Positions 40,008 through 53,064 are shown, counted from the first letter of the stretch. The stretch: 64,000 nt of DNA from Datnioides undecimradiatus (GCA_008933995.1 WARS01000014.1:6619192-6683191); one strand, 5' to 3'. Made by a program: numbers and translations. Notes: a model not told the origin generated them from the letters alone.

Positions 40008-40992
40008 GTTTCTTTTCAGAGTGGTACTTGCCAAAGATCGTCAATATTTGGAGTGATAGCTCACTCTATAACGGCCTCAAATCCTCATTCATGCGCCCTC
40101 CTCTCACCGTGTGGTGAAATCTCTGAGGACTCAGGGTGTAACTAATTTCATTTATACAGTTTCGTGTAATTATTTTATTTTCTGTATAACATTCCGTATT
40201 TTCTTATATAAACAAAATTGTGTCTCAGATAATGAAGTACTGCCATAAATCTTTTAACCGTATTTCCAAAATTATGTCTGTTTCCTTAAACTTACTATTT
40301 ATTTTATAATCTGGTACTGTGACTAGGGAGAAATCAATTTGCATTTATCTTGTTACAATTGCAAAAGTAAATTAAGTGCAGAGTAAGACCTCTGTCAACG
40401 TCTCTGGGTTACAACAGTGTCAAGTTAGACGCAATAACCCACTACATCCTCCGTTAAAGTATTTCAGAAAAGCCACATAGTCTGTGTCAAGTCCTGTAAC
40501 TCGTTTACTGTCAGTCCATTTACGGCCTGGTAGCAGGTGCAGAAATCATTTCAAACCTCTGTCAGAAAGTGTGAGGTGCTTTTGTCTGTGCCACTGCACA
40601 GGCAACTTTATTAACAACAAGAGCAGAGCCCACAGCTCTTTAGAATTTGCAAATTACTGTACGTTTGCTGACTAGCATCATCTATTACAGAATTAGTTTT
40701 ACTCATTTATTGGTCACTAATAGTCAATTTTGTGGCGGCATTAAAATGATTGGCACATCATTTAACTAATATGATTAGCATTTTGGGGCGGGGCGACTGC
40801 AGATTGGACCAATGAAAACGTTTCACTGGGGCGACGATATAATCAGGAAGTTATTTAAAGAAGACACCGACACGCTCGTTTGTTTTGGCGTTTGACAGTG
40901 TGAAGACGGCTGGAAGTGTAGATGAGGGGCCGGTTTAACCTTTAAGTCAACTTCACCTGGAGGATACCGTGTGGTCAGTCTGTGAAACCAAA
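40008..40992. promoter_or_regulatory. Shared head-to-head dcps/ids promoter region
   Basis: 985 bases separate the two start codons. On the ids side are a GC box (GGGGCGGGGC, 40785-40794) and closely spaced inverted and direct CCAAT boxes (ATTGG 40803-40807, CCAAT 40809-40813), about 180-210 bases before the ids ATG and of the Sp1/NF-Y type. No clear TATA box. The middle (40140-40700) is AT-rich and shows nothing recognisable. Confidence 0.65.
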
Positions 40993-43900
40993 ATGTACAT
41001 TAGTGTCCGTACATGGCCTCTCCTGCAGCTGCTGCTGCTCCACACACTGGCTCCTGCTGCTGTAGCAAGGCGACGAGGTAGAGTTTGTGCCGAACACTGA
41101 ACCTTAGCTAGCAAAACCCGAAAGACTGTCGTTATCTGTGAAGCCTACACATGGACATGACATTAAATAAACTGGTTGTCTCATTCTCTTTTGAACTGGT
41201 AGTTTTATTTGCCGGCACAGGCTGTCGCAGTTTGTCTGAACAGTAAATCTCAGTGAGTTAAATAGCTGAGATCAGCGGCTAATGAGTGTTTATTGTGTTT
41301 TAGTGGCTGTGACTGGAGTTAACAGACATTTAATTCATTTAATTTACTCAATGAATTGTTTTTTTTTAGCTGTTTAGTTGAAACCTGCTAGTTTGTGTTA
41401 ATCAATAACTTTAATTTTAACCTCCCTTATGCTTTTTCCCCCAGTAATCTAGGAGTTGTGCCTATTCTGCTCATCAGGTTTATTTAAAAGCCATGAAGCT
41501 GAAGAACGTAGATGATCTGCGGTTGTGTTTGCTTTCAGAGAGGAGAAATGTTCTCTTCATCATGGCCGATGATTTGCGGACATCACTGGGTTGCTATGGG
41601 GACCCTTTGGCGAAATCTCCAAACATTGATCAGCTGGCATCCAAAAGTCAGATTTTTCTCAATGCATATGCACAGGTTCGTTGGCGCTGTACATTGTTAT
41701 GGCCTGAAATGCTCAAAGTAACTCAATCAGTTTCGATGTGAGACTTATTTCTAAATGTTTAAAGGTGTGTTTTCCCCTCTCAGCAAGCTGTGTGCGCTCC
41801 CAGCCGTACATCCATGTTAACCAGTCGCAGGCCAGACACGACCAGGCTCTATGACTTCAATTCCTACTGGAGAGTCCACTCTGGAAACTACACGACCATG
41901 CCACAGTACTTTAAATCCAGAGGGTACGTCACCATGTCAGTGGGCAAGGTATTTCATCCAGGTAAGATTCTTAATACCATTACTATTAAAAATCCTGTTG
42001 AGGGATAAAGCACAGTATTCATAAGTGGGGTATGCTGGGGTATGCAGCAAATTGAGGAAGCGATACAGAGATCACTGCTGTAACTGAAACCACAGAGTCG
42101 ATGCTGAGCCTGGCTGCACTTTTTAGAGGAACCACATCTGCATGAGATTGTTGTTTACTTAGAAGATGTTTTGACATTTTGTTTTCATTCAGTTCTTCAG
42201 TTGTAACGGTGGCTGTGTTGTTTTTTTTCTTTCTTAAGGCATTGCCTCCAACCACACTGACGATTACCCGTACAGCTGGTCCATCCCTGCCTACCACCCA
42301 GCCTCATTTAGATATGAGAAACAAAAGGTATGAATAGGAAAGACAACCTCGTGCAGACTTCACAACATTGGGTCAGTTATGTGTTTGACTTCATCAAGAG
42401 GGATTATAGACTGTAAATGCCTCTGAGGTAACTTCGTGACATTGGTAAATGTGGTTCAAAGTTAAAGTGAACTGACAATTGGTAACACAAGCAGCTGACA
42501 TAACTGGAAGTAGAAGTGACTCTGTGGTAATAATGTTGGTCAGTGACAGTGAGTCTGGTCTCTCAGGTCTCTGTCTCCAACTGTAAGTCCTGAGAACGTC
42601 CCATGACTGGAGCTGCTGGCACTTCACTCTCTTTTTAGCTGATGTGAAGATGACGTCCTATCTTGATGCTAAACGTTGTCATCCTCCTCCGAGTAGCTTC
42701 CTGCTGCCTTATCCAAATTTCAGACAGTATCAGAGACCTGCTCTGAAATCTGAAACTCGACACTGGTTTACTTCCTTTCGCTCTCCTGGTGACTTAAGCC
42801 TCCATCTTTGTTTGGTAGAGCGTTTGCCCTTGCTGAAATATTGCCTGGTGCTCTTCTCAGCACCCAGCAAGCTGTGTCCTGGCTGACCGAGCAGATGGCT
42901 CAGTCCGCTTTCGTTGTGTGCTTGTTCGTTTTCCAGGGGAGAAATGCAGCTATTCCATGAAACATCCCTGTCTTTGCACGTCGATGGTGTCGGATACAAG
43001 GATGCTCAAGCTCACCTCTGGAGCTCCGTGCGCATAAGCTTGGATGGTCATTCTAATGTGTACTTTGGACAATCAATCTGTCACGTAATCTAGGAAGCAA
43101 AGAGCAATGTTGAAGACTTGTCTCCATGGAAAAGATGTTTCCCTTGCTCTGAGCGGCTTTGGACTTTGACTTTGTTGCACGCTGTTTCTTCATGCTGTGT
43201 TAATGGATGCACCGTGTAGTGACAACTAACTTTATATTAATACTCCTCCCATAGTTTTTACTGACATATCTGAAAGTCTTCGTATCCTTCTGTAGTTTTC
43301 AGGTCTTAATAGAAACATCTAGTGGAATTCAAGGCGACCGTCCACAAGGCATTAGTTCACCAGAGTGGCCAACAGAAAACCCTCAAATGTAGATCCCGGC
43401 AGGAACCGTGCATATCCATGACTTTTAAATAATTTGTATAACTTTGGTTCCAGATGTGTAAAGGAGAGGATGGTAAACTCCACGCCAACTTGCTGTGCGC
43501 GGTGAACGTGACGGAGCAGCCCGGGGGAACCCTCCCGGACATGGAGAGCGCAGATGAGGCAGTGAGGTTACTGAAGAGTCGGGCCAACGATGACGCTCCT
43601 TTCTTCCTGGCTGTGGGCTTTCACAAGCCACACATACCCTTCAGGATACCACAGGTACAGGACTGAACAGTAACGCCTGTAGACCTTCTGGCTCACCATA
43701 TGATGTGATTTAGCTTCGTCTCAGCTAAAATATAATACACCGTAGAACAGCAAAACTTCATATACTGTAATTTAACAATTCTAAACTCATATTTTATTTA
43801 CTTTTCCTTGAAAGAATCAATTCCTGCACACAATACCATGACTTCTGGTTAGTGTCTGCAAACACCTTGATGTGATCATATATGAACAAGTTTGTTTTTA

Positions 43901-46900
43901 AATCAGCGGGGAATATGTCCTCCCTCTGCCTCAGCCCACGCTCTGTCTTTTTAAATGCTGAATGCTGCACTTGGTTCATTTCACTGACCCGAAGCTTTCA
44001 TTGATTATTGCCACTGAGCTGTTGAGCGCGGTGGTCATGCACATCTAATGCGAGTTCCATGACTTGATGATGGCGTGAAGAGCCATGGGAACTGAGTGAT
44101 GAGTTGGACTTGTTGTCCGTGGTTACTCATAATATCTTTGAAGAACATTGTGTGTGCCCCTCTCTCTGTATTTGTATCTATGTGTCTCTGCTTTGCTAAG
44201 GAAAGTCTGTGTTTAGTACCTCTCTACTTAAATGGATGCAACTATTCCTCCACTGGAATTCCTGTAATGCTCCTTTATGAAGACTGACATTCACTCTCTG
44301 GGATGCATTATACAATTCAGTTGGTCCTCAGCCCTTAAATGAGCAGTTACTCAAATACAGCTGAGTATGTGGAGTGGAAAAGTGAAAATCATTGTCCTGC
44401 TGCAAGAGGCAGTTTTGCTCGACAGCGTTGCTGTGGACTCAGAAATCTTGGACAACAGCAGAACTGTTTTTCAGAGCGGGGACTGAGCAAATAACACCAG
44501 AGAATGAGAATGAATGATGGTGTTAGCATGCAGGACAGAGAGCGAAGTGCTATAAAGAACATTGTGTTAAGGCTGGTTGATGAAAGGCAACAAACAAGCT
44601 CCCACAGAACTAAATCTGCTCTGGGCAAGTAGATAGCATTATTGTTTTTAAAAATAAGTGGTAATGAGGCGAGACGACCCATCAAGGAGCTAGTTTTGAT
44701 GTGGGGCTGAGTGCGTTTAAAACAAAAACAGGGAATGCATTAAAAAAGGACCCAGTGGAGGGCAGACGTTGTGAGAAACAAACTGTATGTGAAGCGCATT
44801 TAACAGTGATCGATCTAGATATATGAGAGACGCGATTCGGCATGAAGGGGGAAGAGAGCGTGATGAAGTGGAAGTCAAATGAGAGCGGAGACGGAGCGCA
44901 CAGAGACGAACGTCAGCATGCCGAGGAGCCTTCCCGCAAAGTGTAAGCTGAGGGATGAAGAGAGGGGAAAAGGTCAAGCCGACTGCCTCTGTCGGCATGT
45001 GATGTGCATGCTACACGTGATTTACCCCGCATCGTCCGCACACGCACAGCAGTTGGAGACAAAGGCAGTGGTAAAATGCATTTTCTGAAATGATGAAAGC
45101 CAGCGAAGCGTCGGCCTGTGAGCACCTGCAGTTCTCAAGGGTCAGAGGAGCGCGAGTCCTTTAATAACTTCCCACATGTTATTGGTCATAAGGAAAGAGG
45201 GGATTCCTGTTTACTGCAAAACAGCAATAATCAACCAGGTCTGTCCTAACTGAGCCTAACGTAGACCTTAATGCTCTTTTATGTAGTGACCAGCTAATGG
45301 TTCTTTTCTAATAATACTTGAGTAATAAAGTAATATAATGATAATAATGATGATAGTGGAATTTCACGCAGTTTCATACAAACGCAGATACTGTGGTAGT
45401 TTGAATGTGATGACCAAAATCAGCACACGTCATTAATCTAGAACTGAGGAAAGGGTGAGATGGAAAGGACAGAAGAGCACCGGTGAAGGAAAAAGTGTCC
45501 AACGTGCAAAAAGGAAGTAAAATCAGGAGTTAAAGGAAAAACCTGTTGCTTATTTTAGGAGTACCTGAGCCTGTATCCCATTGACAAAATGACTCTGGCG
45601 CCCGACCCCAGTGTCCCTAAACTCCTCCCACCTGTGGCCTACAACCCCTGGACGGACGTGAGGAAGAGAGACGACGTCCAAAAGCTAAACATCAGCTTCC
45701 CGTACGGACCGATTCCCGAAGACTTCCAGGTACGAGCTGACTGCTCAGCACCTTGAATTTGTTTTCGATGTTCCCTTTTACCGAGACCCACCCTGACATG
45801 TCTTCCAGCTGCGCATCCGTCAGCACTATTACGCCGCCGTGTCTTACATGGACGCTCAGGTTGGCCGGCTGCTCAGTACTCTCGATGAGCTGGGGCTGGC
45901 TGACAGCACCATGGTGGTGTTCACCTCGGATCATGGTTAGTAGACACAGACACTTGGGTGACTGGTTTGTGGCTTAAACGCTGACCTGATTCATTCTCTC
46001 AGGCCCTCGGAGCTCACGGCTTCAGAGGTGGAGTGTCTTTAAATGGTCTGCTCGGCATTCACCACCAGATGGCAGCGTCGTAACAGACTAACGTGTCATT
46101 TCCTCCCTCCACAGTTCTGCTGTGTTCCCCCCCCCCCCCCCAGACTTTGTGACTTGGAAACTCAATTTCTTTTAATGTGTCGTTCAGTGGAGGATGCTGG
46201 AGTGAAACCTCTCACGACTGTTTGAATGTTACTGGGTACATATCAATCAAAAGCCCTCATTTGAAATATAAGACGACTGGGAAAAATATCAGGTTTTACA
46301 AAACCTTTCCACATCTGAAATATTATTAGTATGATACAGGTTCATAGTTTCAGCTGTGTTCATCTCTCCTCCACGTTTCTGCCATAGTTTGTCATCATTT
46401 CTCTCTTTCCCCCGCTCGTTGCAGGCTGGTCGTTAGGAGAACACGGCGAGTGGGCAAAGTATTCTAATTTCGATGTGGCAACACGCGTCCCTCTTATCTT
46501 CTACGTTCCTGGCGTTACCTCAACCCTTGATTGGTTTGGAGAGTCTACCTTTCCCTACATCGATGCCCTCACCCAATCAGAGCACAGCTTTAAGAGTAAG
46601 GCCTCTGCACTGACAAACATGTACAATCCTTTTGTCGTTTAAAAGCTCCATGGTCACATCAAGTCACTAAAGGAAACTCAAGTGTGATCTGAAGTTTTTG
46701 GCCCTGCTTGCTCATATAAACCTTGTTCAAACATGCATCATTCTGCCAGTTTGACTTTAATGAAGTCTTTGATATACACGGAGAGCTCCCCAAAGTATTT
46801 AGACGAGGATGCGCTTTGATATTTCGCCTCGGACACTTTTTACTGCAAGCGCAAATGCTGCAATGATGATGAAATGTAAGAGCAGGGCGTCTGCTAAATT

Positions 46901-48912
46901 TTATTGGATATGTTTGACTATTTTGCTGCCAGCAGCGATGCGTGCCTCTCTCTAATTGGCCGACCCATCTCCACTCCAGGTGACAAAGTAATCAGAAACA
47001 TGGTGGAGCTGGTCGACGTTTTTCCTACGGTCTCCTCCATGGCCGGCCTCAGAGCACCTAAACCATGCCCTGATGTTTCATTCCAGGTAAGAATGGATTT
47101 AATCTAGTGGTTTTCAATATAAAGAGCGAAGCACTTTAAGCTGTGACCACACCTGAGCTTGACTTTTGTCTGAGCCACGCGGCCAAAGCCTAGCTCTAGG
47201 TAAGGTCTTGATCTTCAACATACACTGTATATACAGATGGACGACAAGATCACCTATATCACATATAAGTGTTCCTTTCTTCTAATAAGTTTGGTTTTAG
47301 TGGCTTATTTGACACAATGAAAAAGGGGGCGGGACATCATGATTGATTGATCTGTGTACATCCTCACACGGCAGCTGGTGTGGCTGTCTGGTTGTGCTTA
47401 AGTCCTTGTTCTTACTGGCAGAGATAGCAGTGGTGCTGCTGAGGAAAGGCTTTTTAAAGTTGAGGAATAAGTGTGATTCTAAATGTAATTCGCCATCTGC
47501 TACATTGACTGAGCGTGTTGAACTTCTGTCATCAACTTCCTTTGGTCTGTAGCTTAAACACTGTTTTCCTGCCGTTTCCTGTGCTTCACATCACATTCTC
47601 ATTTCCTACAATACTGCACCACAAGAACGGAGCCGAGACCTCTCAGGCATCTTTGAACAGTTAGTGCAAATGGCATTGTACTGACATCTCCAAACAAAGC
47701 GAATCAAGAAGTAAACGCTCCATAAACAAGCCCAAACGTGCCTGATATGAACGCCGCCTAATTGCCTCTGACATTTATTTCCTCTGCTCTTCGGCCTGCT
47801 TTCTCGCTTTCAGGAGGAGCTGTGTACAGAGGGAGACAACCAGGCCTACACCTTCCGACACAGAGAGAGAGGAGAGAATGCGGAAGACATATCCTTTAGC
47901 CAGTACCCTCGACCTGCTGACACGCCGCAGGTACCACACACAGAGTGTTTAGCAAAGCCAATTAAAAAGCTTTCAAGAGCTGTCCACAATGTTAAATCGT
48001 TATTTTCTGTCACTCAACAAGCAGGCCTACATTTTAATAAATGCTACAGTTACTTTTAATGGATTTAATAGATTTTGCCCCGTGACCCCTTTTGCATCCC
48101 GTGCTCGCTTGCACCGGAGCTGCCAGCCACAGGCACAAGATCTTTGAATTAACATATCCAGGAGAGCGCTGCACCTGCTGTAGGTTAATCTCTGTACGGA
48201 GCGGTTTGGCAGCCTGACATCAGGCTCGCCAGCTCATCTCGCAGGAAGAGTTGGCAGCTGTAGATCTGACAGCACTGCAGAAACGTTTCCACAGTTTTAA
48301 GACGCCTTACATGCTTTGATTGTTCCTCTTTTTAGGAGAACTCTGACCTCCCTGACCTTGAAGACATAAAGGTCATGGGGTACTCTCTCCGCTCTTGGGA
48401 CTACAGATACACCTTGTGGCTGGGATTCAACCCGAAAACATTTCAGGTTGGTGCATCACAGCATGAAACTCGCTTATCTGTCACTTTTGATGGATCAATC
48501 CATCTTGTCTATAGCACGATACGTTGAAGACGTTCTCCATGACGGCGACAGATTCCGTTTGACTGTCAATCCATCTGCGTCTCCATGCAGGTGAACGTAA
48601 CTGATGTCCATGCCGGAGAGTTGTACATGTTAGCAGGCGACCCCGGCCAGGACAACAACCTCTACAGTGACTCTGAGCGCAGTGCGATAACGAGAAAGCT
48701 GGCCAGCCTGCCTCATGTGAGTTCGACTACATTGCAGAAACATTCCCCGTGTTCCGCTCATTTCTCCGTTCATTCATTCATCAATTCATTTACTTGTTTA
48801 CTTCTTTTTCCCACTCGCGGCTGCCGTCCAGACTGTGAGTCTGCGGACAAGAATGAAGCTGCAGCTCCTCTACCTCACAGCAGGGATGAAGACGAGTGGA
48901 AGGAAGGCGTGA
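40993..48912 (+). CDS. ids: Iduronate 2-sulfatase, lysosomal
   Basis: Thirteen coding exons: 40993-41077, 41539-41675, 41784-41961, 42239-42327, 43454-43654, 45559-45729, 45809-45935, 46425-46595, 46980-47086, 47814-47930, 48336-48446, 48591-48716 and 48832-48912. They total 1701 bases, 566 aa (human 550). The enzyme removes the 2-sulfate of iduronate in heparan and dermatan sulfate. Seen: a signal peptide ([18 protein letters not shown]), metal-binding DD at 39-40, the CAPSR motif with Cys78 (the residue converted to formylglycine), the second sulfatase block [18 protein letters not shown] at 327-330, [16 protein letters not shown], and SQYPRP with YRYT near the end. N-glycosylation sequons include NYT, NHT, NVT, NIS and NVT. 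All metal and catalytic residues I can place are intact. The start is the only ATG before the signal peptide, with A at -3. The last exon is the least certain part. Confidence 0.97.
41078..41538 (+). other. ids intron 1
   Basis: GTAGAG donor to TTTCAG acceptor, no repeat seen. Confidence 0.85.
42328..43453 (+). other. ids intron 4
   Basis: GTATGA donor, TTCCAG acceptor; no internal exon or strong repeat seen. Confidence 0.85.
43655..45558 (+). other. ids intron 5, the longest
   Basis: GTACAG donor, TTTTAG acceptor. Short open frames inside lack splice signals or sulfatase similarity. Confidence 0.85.
45936..46424 (+). other. ids intron 7
   Basis: GTTAGT donor, TTGCAG acceptor; includes a run of about 14 C near 46128-46141. 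Confidence 0.85.
47087..47813 (+). other. ids intron 9
   Basis: GTAAGA donor, TTTCAG acceptor. Lies inside the stretch that, from memory, is one uninterrupted exon in human IDS. Confidence 0.8.
47931..48335 (+). other. ids intron 10
   Basis: GTACCA donor, TTTTAG acceptor, no internal feature seen. Confidence 0.8.
48832..48912 (+). CDS. ids: Proposed last exon of ids
   Basis: It follows a good acceptor (gctgccgtccag) and encodes 26 residues plus TGA after ...LASLPH; the donor before the intron is perfect (CAT|GTGAGT). Human IDS ends shortly after this point with a different short tail, so similarity cannot confirm it. If the 115-base intron is retained, the frame stays open to a TGA at 48975-48977. 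Confidence 0.55.
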   Translation, partial: TVSLRTRMKLQLLYLTAGMKTSGRKA

Positions 48913-48919
48913 TGATGAA

Positions 48920-48925
48920 AATAAA
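48920..48925 (+). terminator. AATAAA after the ids stop, possible polyadenylation signal
   Basis: AATAAA lies only 8 bases after the proposed stop, unusually close. It may be used with a short 3' UTR, or a later signal may serve; further AATAAA copies occur from about 50330 on. Confidence 0.3.
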
Positions 48926-49419
48926 GTGCAACAGATGGACGGATGGAGACGAGTACAAAGGGAAGATGGATGGATGAAAAGCTCCATCTAGAAGGGAAGA
49001 ATTCCTTGAATATTTCTCTTCAATATAATGCATACTTGACTCAGTATTATGTGGTATCGCTATTAATCTTTCAGGCTCAGCTCTTCAGGCTAATGTTCCT
49101 TGTTAAGAACTCAGTGGCAGGCAAATCTGGTTTCAACACACGAGTTATGTTAGTACAAAAGCATCTGTGCTGGTTCCTTCAAGACCTTTCATCCTTAAAA
49201 GGAGTTTGTTTAGTTCTAGTTTGTTTTTCAAACTTTCATACTTACACAAATGTCTGATTGGTTCATCTACCTGCTGCTGGTGTCTTCGCTGGGCCGGCAT
49301 CTTCACATCTGCCAGTGGCGTCTATGTAAACACGATCATTCATTTGTGAGAAGGCAGTGTCAGATTTTACATTGCATCAGTTTTAGCTGACAGGTCTCTG
49401 ATCTGCTACAGCAGTTAAA

Positions 49420-49700
49420 AGAAGAACTCGACATTTTTTGGCATTAAGCTTATGGCCGGTGTGTGATGTGGGGATCAGCCCTGCATGCTACACTAAATGA
49501 GGTTAGCTGTTCTTCCTGCCCGCTGGCTAGCTGGCATTTAGCTTAGCGTTGCATAAAGTCTGGAAGCAGGGGAGCCTGAAGCTCTGAACACACTCACTGC
49601 ATCTGGCCAAACAGTTTAAGAACTTAACCACCAAGAAAAAATCATTTTATTTAAGAGCCAGGTTAGATGTTTCCTAGTGTTCCAGGCTAAGCTAGGCTAA
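49420..49700 (+). repeat. Family A repeat fragment
   Basis: Shares ttagcttagc, gcataaag and ctggaagcagggg with the better copies; the left end (actcgacattttttggca) resembles the family terminus. The right end is unclear. Confidence 0.5.
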
Positions 49701-50854
49701 CTGCCAGCAGCCTCATACTTAGCATTCAGGCACGGGGGCATTATGTATCACAAACACAACACGAATCTCTGTAAATTCTCAGGCAACTCGATGCATCTGA
49801 TTGGCTCTGAGAGACCGCCTCCACCGCGCAGACGATCAGGTTCCATTTTACAAGCTGTTACCTGGTAAAACTGTTTTCATCTGAATGAACATCGAGGAAG
49901 AACCTGAAGAATTAGCCATTTTGATTAATAACGACGCCATTTTCTCTTTTTGGAAAAAGTGCTCTTGAGTGTGCCATCGCTCACCCAGTGAGCCTCAGGT
50001 GGAGTCTCTCCACTTCGAAGCGCAGCAGCTAAAAGGGACTCGCGTCGTTTTGTACTGTCGTGTTAAACAATATGACATTTCTATTTGCACTCCATGTCAC
50101 TCGCAGCTATTTGCCTTCCCTCCTTGTAAACAGTCGGTTCAGATCAATTTGTAGACCCAAAATGAAGTGAGTAAAAGCCACCCATAATAATTCAATGCAA
50201 ATGAAACCGAGTGTAGCTGCCTTTTACTGCTGTTCCGTTGCACGAACATTTTGTGCCGTGGCAATTTAGAAGAAAGCAATTACAGCTCGAAATTTCAGGT
50301 CCAACAACGAGTGGAAACCAGTGCAGCCTGCAATAAAAGTTGACGGAGCAAATCCCCTCATGTTAATGGGATGCAGATGAATCAGGTAATCACCGCGCTT
50401 CCATCACATGTCAGCACGTTGACGAATTCTCTAGATGGAATTGAATTAGCTCTTTTTGTCTTTCCTCCCCCCGTTGACCTCACCGCGTTTCGGACTGTTT
50501 ACTTTTCACCTCAACATCTGGAACAATGGATACAACCGATAGTCTGAACTATCCGCACAGATACTGACGGCGGAAGGATGAGCTTATCCTTGAGTTCGGT
50601 TGCGTCAGAGCAGCCTCAAGAAGCCTGAGCTCCAGTTTTCTGAAGGGAAACTAAAAAATAAATGCTGCAGAAATAATTCAAATCTCAAGCCTGGCAAGGA
50701 CACGCTGTTAATATATTTATGTCTGCTTCGATTGGTTTGTAAAAAAAATAAAATAAAGTATTTTTGCAGCAACTTATGATCACAACCTCCTCCAGTGTGT
50801 TTGTGTCTGTATTCCTGTGTGTCCTGCAGAAACATTGCACACTTTGCTGCCTGT

Positions 50855-50910
50855 CCACACACACGCACACACACGCGCCCGCACGCACGCCCGCACGCAC
50901 GCCCACACAC
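50855..50910. repeat. CA/CG alternating tract
   Basis: Mixed cacacg/cgcacg units, nearly all alternating purine-pyrimidine. Confidence 0.85.
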
Positions 50911-53029
50911 CCCAGCACTCTGTTGTAACTCATTTTGTGCTCACCCACAGCAAACGTGTAAAGCTGCAGAGTAGTGAGGGAGCTCCTCAGGGACCTCTCC
51001 AGTCTATTCTGTGTTTTCTCTCTCCTTCCTCTCTCTGTCTCTCCTCTCCTCTCCTCTGGAGTGCTGAATGCATATGTCGTGCTCTTTGGCGCCGGAAGAA
51101 TTTGGACCGAACTCAACCGTTTTCTAATTTGCGCATGATTCCACAGAGTCTGTCTGTCTGAGCAACACAAACGGTTAAAAGCCTTGTAATTGCACTTTGA
51201 AATATAGTATGAATTTCGGTCTCACGCCTTTTGAGGTTTTCACCATTTTCAATTTCTGGGCAATCATGCAGAACCATGTGTTGAACTCGGCTTGAAGTGA
51301 AGTCTGTATGCTACAAATGAAAAGTCAAACATTTCCCAAAGACCAGGGAAGCACTTGACATCTCTCCCCTGCTGGTTTCACCTCCTCCAATCATCTCTGC
51401 TCCTCGTCCCTTGAACACATCTACATTCATATTTGCCTCACGGGTTCCACATTTCTTTATGATCTATCTGTAACTGGATCTGTTGAATGGATCATCATTA
51501 TTTTCATTACAAGAAAGGTATTTTATGAGCAAGTTAAACCTACAATTACTGCTTTTTTGCGCTCGGGGACGTGGAACCAGGCTGTATTATCACCTTAAAC
51601 GGCACCCTGGGGAGTTCTTGACCACTTGTAGCACTATGGTGCAATATTTTTATTTATGGCTCTTGTTTTTGTTTGTATCCTGCACATAGATAATGCACAC
51701 GCATGCAGTTTCATGCTATTCTGCTAATATTCAGTGGTTTATGGTTTTCAGAACCCTAAGTGAGAATATTACAATGAGAAATGACTCATAGAAGTCCTGC
51801 TTTCACAGCACCACTAAAGTAATATGTAAATATTATCAGCTAAGGTTACTTTAATGTATGAACAGTAAAAGTACTGCAGTTGTTGCTTCTTTCTGACAGG
51901 TGTTTCTGCAGTAAACTGTCTAAAATGATCTTTCTTTTTAATTCATTTAACTGTTGCATATACTGTTACTAGCTATAAAACAATGTATCGTGTTCAGTAA
52001 GATCTCCATATCGTTGTAGCGTCGCTGTCCTGTGAGAACCAAGTGATCTAATTATCCCGGAGGAGCTGTCCTGTTTCCTGCTCTGTCCATTTTCCAGATA
52101 ATCCAACAGGAGCATCAGCTCGTCACAAACGTTCAGAATCACCAAATGTGGAGATGCTTGGTTTTCACCAAACAGGAATGGTATGGCAAACTGCAACCTG
52201 AGGAGTAGCTATAAGTAACTACAGGTAGTGGAGCAGAGAGCACAGTAATTGTCTCAGAGATGTAGGGAGGTACAGGTATAATTTGCATAAGATGGAGATA
52301 CTTAAGTACAAGCACCTTGAATTTGTACCAAAGTGCATCACAGTTCACTTGAGACATAGCATCGCATGGTTTAAAGTGTGTATTTAGGTTAAATGGGAAA
52401 AACTGCGTCTGACGTGTCTGCAGGACACACCAGATACATCTGGTATAAAACTCCACAGGACTCCTTTGTATAGCCGACTGTTGACGCTGTTTAATATCTG
52501 CTCCTTTGGCTGTTTAATGCTCCTGCGCTGAGTGGTTTGTGTGCAGCAGGTTAACAGAGCTTCGTGGTCGCGCTTTGAAATGCAGCTGCAACTTCTCTCT
52601 CCTCCACTCTGGCTGTGTTCACGTCGGCCCATATTTCTGCCTCAGTGATTTTATCCGATCAATATTTATCATCACAGGCGGTGATCTCTGACCGCGATCA
52701 AATTGATCTAATGGCGATTACATTACTGTTTACCTACTGTTGTTTTTCCCCCCTCTCTGCTGCTGCTGCTGCCCTTTTCCTTCTCGCCCTGTCTTACCTG
52801 CTTCCTTCTCTCCAATCCACTCTGCCTTTGTCTCACTCTCATCGTCTATCATTATGTTTCATATGCTAGTAATCGCATTACAGCTACGGGCTCATCTTCT
52901 GGCAGGTCACACTGCCTTTCTGTTAACGTTTGCGACATACACAATTACATTAGCTGGAGCGAGAGTGCGTGTATGTGTGGAGAAACTGCTTAGCTAAGCG
53001 GTAGCATCATGACTAGGGTTTGTCTCAAG

Positions 53030-53064
53030 GGTGTGTGTGTGTGTGTGTGTGTGTGTCTGTGTGT
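53030..53064. repeat. (TG)n microsatellite, about 35 bp, one interruption
   Basis: TG run broken once by CT. Confidence 0.9.

Larger units (their letters stand above)
48926..53029. other. Region downstream of ids without recognised genes
   Basis: Holds a family A repeat fragment (about 49420-49700) and a CACG-rich alternating tract (about 50855-50910). The longest open frame (minus, 50685-51170) is built over that tract and has no family resemblance. Confidence 0.5.

Noticed and set aside
39801-40034. Upstream extension of dcps (ASTTLKRN before MADTAAK)
   Set aside because: It would need a TTG start; the ATG at 40007 has a strong context and gives the expected protein length.
44717-45125. 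Overlapping open frames inside ids intron 5
   Set aside because: No acceptor or donor at their ends, and the flanking ids exons join in phase without them.
50685-51170. Longest minus-strand open frame (161 aa)
   Set aside because: Runs across the CA/CG repeat giving RAGVRAG/CVCVCV-like sequence; no recognisable domain and no splice context.
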